A stretch of 64,000 nt of DNA. It comes from Rhodoferax sp. OV413 (GTDB taxonomy: Bacteria; Pseudomonadota; Gammaproteobacteria; Burkholderiales; Burkholderiaceae_C). Below the pieces are notes generated by a model that worked only from the letters and a program-made list of their open reading frames with translations, ran no database searches and was not told the DNA's origin. Of the stretch, positions 60,248 to 64,000 are shown piece after piece. Location of the stretch: positions 57,641-121,640 of the forward strand of contig CAMAWD010000009.1 of NCBI GenBank assembly GCA_945861785.1, written 5' to 3'. The translations under genes and the position numbers were made by a program. The first letter of the stretch is position 1, and the number at the start of each line of letters is the position of its first letter.

Positions 60248-61465
60248 TCAGCTCGTTTCGCAGATGTCCAGAATGCACAAAATGTAGATCCGGATCATGT
60301 CCAGGTAGTCCACGATGTCGACGCGTTCATCCGGCATCGTGTTGTAGCGTCCGCCGGGTCCGCAGACGATGCCCTCCAAGCCGAGCGCGTCGTAGAAGTG
60401 GCCGGCATCGGTGCCGAAGAAGCCGGGCGGGGCGATGGCCCCGGTGGGCTGGATGTGCCCACGGACAGCGGCATAGGCCGCGTTCACGGTCTTCACGATA
60501 CGCGCTTCCCTGGCCACTTCGAATGCGGGCATCACACCCTGGCCGGCCCTTCGTTCGGTGTGGATGCTTGCTTTGAGGCCCGGGAAGCGAGCCTCCAGCG
60601 CATCGAGTTCGCGCCGCATGTCGGAGATCGCACCTTGCTCGGTCTGGCCCGGCGCGTAACGTCCCGAGCCCTTGATGCGGGCAAAGTCGGCCACCTGTGG
60701 CGGACGCCATTCGAGCAGTTCCGTACCCAGCGCGCCGTGCATGACACCGACGTGGACCCGGTTGATCGATCGGTGTTCGTCGCTGCGGGCACCGGAAAAT
60801 GTCATGGCGTTGAGGCGCGGGATCAGGTCGCAGGCGGCAACGATCGCGTCAACCGCCTCCTCGCGCTTGGAGAGATGGCGCGTGTTGCCAGTCAGCTCGA
60901 TGACAAAGGTGAATGCGCAGGCATGCATCGTGATGGCCTGCAGATCGGTCGGCTCGGAGTTGATGAAATAGTCGGCGGTGATCCCCTGCCTGATGGCCGC
61001 AACCGTGCCGACACCTCCCTGGAGTTCACCGACCACGTAGGTCAGCACGATGTCGCCCTTGAGTCGGATGCCCGCGTCCAGCAGTGTCTTCACGGCACAA
61101 AAGTAGGCGGCGTCGCCGGCCTTCATGTTGGACACGCCGATGCCGTAGATGAACCGGTCGTCGACCAGGCCGCCCCAGGGGTCGACGGTCCAGCCTTCGG
61201 TCGCGGGGTTGGTATCGAGGTGCCCGTTGAACAGCAGGCTCTTGCCGCCTCCGGTGCCCCGGAGGCGGCCTATGGCATTGACGCGCTTGCCCACAACCGG
61301 CTGCAGATCAGCCTCCAGGCCGAGCGCGCGCATCTTGTCCACCATGAACGCGGCCAGGACCTGTTCGCCCTCGGTTTCCGAGTAGCTCTTGTGCTGAACC
61401 ATCTGGCTGAGCAGTGCCAGCGCGGCCTTTTCGTCGAGGTGCGCCAGTATCGAGGTGCGGTCCAT
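60248..61465 (-). CDS. M20-like (ArgE/DapE/CPG2) hydrolase with altered metal ligands
   Basis: A 405-residue protein with the M20 fold. The HLD motif (FNGHLDTNP) and catalytic Glu (GELQGG) remain, but the other ligands differ: DMKGG is SNMKAG, the second Glu of DEExGG is Leu, and the C-terminal HxxDE is NTMPDE. The partner genes are the dipeptide-type ABC transporter upstream (17 nt after its ATPase gene). It may be inactive, single-metal or a separate subgroup. The ATG at 61465 follows CAGGAG. Confidence 0.75.
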   Translation of the reverse strand: MDRTSILAHLDEKAALALLSQMVQHKSYSETEGEQVLAAFMVDKMRALGLEADLQPVVGKRVNAIGRLRGTGGGKSLLFNGHLDTNPATEGWTVDPWGGLVDDRFIYGIGVSNMKAGDAAYFCAVKTLLDAGIRLKGDIVLTYVVGELQGGVGTVAAIRQGITADYFINSEPTDLQAITMHACAFTFVIELTGNTRHLSKREEAVDAIVAACDLIPRLNAMTFSGARSDEHRSINRVHVGVMHGALGTELLEWRPPQVADFARIKGSGRYAPGQTEQGAISDMRRELDALEARFPGLKASIHTERRAGQGVMPAFEVAREARIVKTVNAAYAAVRGHIQPTGAIAPPGFFGTDAGHFYDALGLEGIVCGPGGRYNTMPDERVDIVDYLDMIRIYILCILDICETS

Positions 61466-61482
61466 TGTCAACTCCTGGTATG

Positions 61483-63102
61483 TCAATTGCGGTTGGTCAC
61501 GGGCACCGGAACGGCACCCATGAGAGAGCGGGTATAGGCGTGCCGGGCGCCGGCGGCAAGGTCATCGACGGTGATCAGTTCAACCAGTTCGCCCTGGTAC
61601 ATGACCGCGATCCGATGTGCCACCTGGCGCACAAGGTTGAGGTCGTGCGTGATGAACAGGTAGCCGGTTCCGCGCGCCTGTTGAAGTTCCACCAGCAATT
61701 TGATGATCGCGGCCTGGATCGAGACATCCAGTGACGACGTGATCTCGTCGCAGATGACCAGCCTGGGTTTCGAAGCGAAGGCGCGGGCAATCGCAACGCG
61801 CTGTTTCTCCCCGCCCGACAACTGGTGGGGGAAACGCTGGGCATAGGCCGCCGGCAACCGAACCTCTTCCAGTAAACGCGCAACCGCCAACGTGTCCGGA
61901 CCGCGGCCAGGACCGCCGTAGAGATCCAGCGGGCGCGACAGGATCTCGCCGATGCGCTGGCGCGGATTGAGCGACGAATCCGGGTTCTGGAAGACGATCT
62001 GCACATCGCGCCGGTAGGCGCGGTCCATGTCGGCCAGGGTGCCGATCGGCCGGCCGTCAAAACGGATCTGCCCTTCAAAGCGGTTGAGACCGGTCAAGGC
62101 CTTGGCGAGCGTGGATTTCCCCGATCCGGATTCACCCACGATTCCCATGATCTCGCCGGGTTGCAGTGTCAGGCTGATGGCACGGTTTCCGGTGAACTGG
62201 GTGTTCCGGCGCCGGAGCAGCCTGGACAGGAAGGGCTTGCGGCCGTAGTGGACGCTGAGCTTGTCGACCTCGATCAAGGGACGCGCCAGCGCGTCAGGTG
62301 TCGAGCTGACAAGACGGTGCTCCGGCCTGGGCACGGCCGCGAGAAGCATGCGCGTGTAGTCGTCCTGGGGCGTGGCGAAAACGTCCCTGATCGAGCCCTG
62401 CTCGACCACTCGGCCGCGATGGATCACGGCGACGCGGTGGCAGATGTTGGACACCAGCGCGAGGTCATGCGAGATATACAGGGAGGCCACGCCGGTCTCT
62501 TGCTGCAATTCCGCGAACAGGTCGAGGATCTGGCGCGCCGTGATCACGTCCAATGCGGTGGTTGGCTCATCGAAAAGGATGCACTCCGGCTGGCAGGCGA
62601 ATGCAGTGGCGATGACCACCCGCTGCTTCTCGCCGCCCGAGGCCTCGTGGGGGTAACGCCGCATCATGGCGGCGGGCATCTTCAGGCCGACCCGCGCCAG
62701 CATCGCTTCGCCCTCCGCCCATGCCTGCCGGCGCGTCAGCCCGCGGTGGCGGACAAGCACCTCCGCCAACTGCTCTCCCAGCGGCAGCGTGGGATTCAGC
62801 GAGGTGTTCGGGTCCTGGAACACCATGCCGATGCGCCGGCCGCGGATGGAGTCGATGTCGGTGCTGCTGGCGCTGATCAGATCTTTGGTCTTCAGGTGGA
62901 TTTGTCCGCTCTCTTGCGCACCTGCCGGCAGGTGGCGCATGATGGCCCAGGCCAGTGAGGTTTTGCCCGAGCCAGACTCACCCACCAGACCCAGCACCTC
63001 GCCAGCCGCGATGCGCAGGGAGACCTGGTCCAGCGCGCGGACAGCCCCGCCTGGCGTGGCATAGTCGAGCGAATAGGCAGCGACGTCCAGGATGGCGGTC
63101 AT
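61483..63102 (-). CDS. Dipeptide/oligopeptide ABC transporter, fused DppD-DppF ATPase
   Basis: A 539-residue protein with two ABC ATPase domains. Each has Walker A (GESGSGKTS and GESGSGKST), signature (ASGGEKQR and LSGGEKQR) and Walker B (ILFDEPTT and VICDEITS). A linker near residues 265-290 joins them. Fused DppDF proteins serve peptide, nickel or glutathione-type importers. It follows the DppC gene by 7 nt. No peptide-binding protein is inside the window. Confidence 0.93.
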   Translation of the reverse strand: MTAILDVAAYSLDYATPGGAVRALDQVSLRIAAGEVLGLVGESGSGKTSLAWAIMRHLPAGAQESGQIHLKTKDLISASSTDIDSIRGRRIGMVFQDPNTSLNPTLPLGEQLAEVLVRHRGLTRRQAWAEGEAMLARVGLKMPAAMMRRYPHEASGGEKQRVVIATAFACQPECILFDEPTTALDVITARQILDLFAELQQETGVASLYISHDLALVSNICHRVAVIHRGRVVEQGSIRDVFATPQDDYTRMLLAAVPRPEHRLVSSTPDALARPLIEVDKLSVHYGRKPFLSRLLRRRNTQFTGNRAISLTLQPGEIMGIVGESGSGKSTLAKALTGLNRFEGQIRFDGRPIGTLADMDRAYRRDVQIVFQNPDSSLNPRQRIGEILSRPLDLYGGPGRGPDTLAVARLLEEVRLPAAYAQRFPHQLSGGEKQRVAIARAFASKPRLVICDEITSSLDVSIQAAIIKLLVELQQARGTGYLFITHDLNLVRQVAHRIAVMYQGELVELITVDDLAAGARHAYTRSLMGAVPVPVTNRN

Positions 63103-63109
63103 GGGAGCG

Positions 63110-63934
63110 TCAGGTCCGCGGGTTCAGCGCATCGCGCAGACCGTCGCCGAGCAGGTTGAAGCCGATCGCGACCACGGCGACGGAGAGGCTCGGCCACAGG
63201 ATCATCCAGGGGCTCAGATGCATGAAGCGCCGCGACTCGGCCACCATCAATCCCCACTCGGATGCCGGCGGTTGCGCCCCAAGCCCGAGAAAACTCAGGG
63301 TGGCGAAAAGCATCACCGCGAAAGCGACACGCACGGTCAGTTCCACGATGATGGGCGAGATGACGTTAGGCAGCATCTCGCGCCAGACGATGAAGCCGGC
63401 GTTTTCGCCCCGCGCAATGGCCGCGTTGACGTAGTCCTGCTTGCGTACCGTAAGTGCCACCGAGCGCGTGACCCGCGCCATGCCCGGCGTGAAGGCCATC
63501 GCGATCGCCAGCAGGGCGTTCAGGCTGCTCTTGCCCAGGATCGTGACGATCAACAGGGCCATCAGCAGACTGGGGATCGACATCACCGCGTCGATCGTGC
63601 GCATGATGAATTCGTCGCTGCGTCCACCGAGGTAGGCCGATGTGGTGCCGATCAGCGCACCTGCCAGCGTACCCAGGGCCGTGGCCATGACCGCCAGCAA
63701 CACGGTGGCACGCGCGCCGAACAGCAGGCGACTCAGGATGTCCCGGCCATATTGGTCTGTCCCCAGCAGGAATTCCGCGCTGGGCGCCTTGTAGCGCTGC
63801 AGCGGAGCGAAGGTCTCCGGGTTGTAGGGTGCAATCAGTGGCCCGGCGACGACCACCAGCAGGACGAGCCCGACCAGCAGCAGGCCCAATGCGCCTTGTG
63901 GTGAACGCAGCATGCGGCGCATCAGTTCAGTCAT
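63110..63934 (-). CDS. Dipeptide-type ABC transporter permease DppC
   Basis: A 274-residue permease with six hydrophobic segments. LLGTDQYGRDILSRLLFGARATVL and the EAA-type loop NAAIARGENAGFIVWREMLPNVISPIIVEL are DppC signatures. The ATG at 63934 overlaps the stop of DppB by 8 nt. It pairs with DppB to form the membrane channel. Confidence 0.93.
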   Translation of the reverse strand: MTELMRRMLRSPQGALGLLLVGLVLLVVVAGPLIAPYNPETFAPLQRYKAPSAEFLLGTDQYGRDILSRLLFGARATVLLAVMATALGTLAGALIGTTSAYLGGRSDEFIMRTIDAVMSIPSLLMALLIVTILGKSSLNALLAIAMAFTPGMARVTRSVALTVRKQDYVNAAIARGENAGFIVWREMLPNVISPIIVELTVRVAFAVMLFATLSFLGLGAQPPASEWGLMVAESRRFMHLSPWMILWPSLSVAVVAIGFNLLGDGLRDALNPRT

Positions 63935-64000
63935 ACTGGATCCGCTTGTCGAGCCAGGCATAGGCCATGTCGGCCAGGAAGTTGGCCACGGCATAGGTGC
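63927..64000 (-). CDS. Dipeptide-type ABC transporter permease DppB (3' partial)
   Basis: The last 24 codons read TYAVANFLADMAYAWLDKRI followed by QYD and a stop, the standard DppB end (NFLxDLxYxxLDPRIRY). The rest of the gene lies outside the window. It overlaps dppC by 8 nt, so the unit starts beyond the right edge. Confidence 0.85.
   Translation of the reverse strand, partial: TYAVANFLADMAYAWLDKRIQYD

Overview
The window is GC-rich, densely packed bacterial chromosome. Its gene content points to a betaproteobacterium of the order Burkholderiales, most likely Comamonadaceae: boxBA for aerobic benzoyl-CoA degradation, two tripartite TRAP transporters, a Tat-dependent DctP, a PEP-CTERM protein, the xseB-ispA-dxs order, NhaR-type LysR and many GTG/TTG starts in 4-nt overlaps. 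This placement is inferred from gene content; no rRNA or tRNA gene is visible.

Layout. 1-2.3 kb: 3' part of boxB, then boxA. 2.4-7.8 kb: an orphan RHH antitoxin, a CoA-transferase remnant, a zinc-ribbon/HPF pair, NhaR-like regulator, TerC, a dienelactone hydrolase and an alpha/beta hydrolase. 7.9-16.3 kb: fhs, a PEP-CTERM protein, sseA plus a Rieske oxygenase, and xseB-ispA-dxs. 16.5-20.1 kb: a TRAP system whose dctQM and dctP converge on a bidirectional terminator. 20.3-25.1 kb: an EgtB/SenA-family enzyme and a tungstate ABC transporter (tupBCA) with a divergent ModE-like regulator. 25.1-32.4 kb: a tightly coupled catabolic operon (LtnD-like dehydrogenase, ABC transporter without a binding protein, cytosine-deaminase-like amidohydrolase, FAD oxidoreductase, flavodoxin-fold reductase, Rid protein) opposite a GAF-Fis regulator. 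32.5-32.8 kb: two stem-forming repeats sharing one core. 33-40 kb: SRPBCC protein, 4-hydroxyproline epimerase, a tungsten aldehyde oxidoreductase operon (aorABC, a MoaD-like gene, a small unknown) and a sorbosone-dehydrogenase-like protein. 40.2-45.1 kb: the prkA-yeaH-spoVR stress triad. 45.1-54.8 kb: an accessory catabolic region with two creatininase-family enzymes, GST, HD protein, AhpD-like protein, Rieske oxygenase, AstE/DoeB-like deacylase, desaturase and two binding proteins. 54.9-64 kb (minus strand): a vapBC-like pair coupled to crcB and a sulfatase, a second TRAP operon, and a dipeptide-type ABC transporter with an M20-like hydrolase.

How it fits together. TupABC could supply tungstate for AorB, whose electrons pass through the polyferredoxin AorA and the FAD subunit AorC to NAD+. 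An intrinsic terminator between aorB and aorC would make AorA/AorB more abundant than AorC. Several transporters are each joined to one or two hydrolases or oxidoreductases, typical of uptake-plus-catabolism islands for amides, N-heterocycles and organic acids whose substrates cannot be read from sequence alone.
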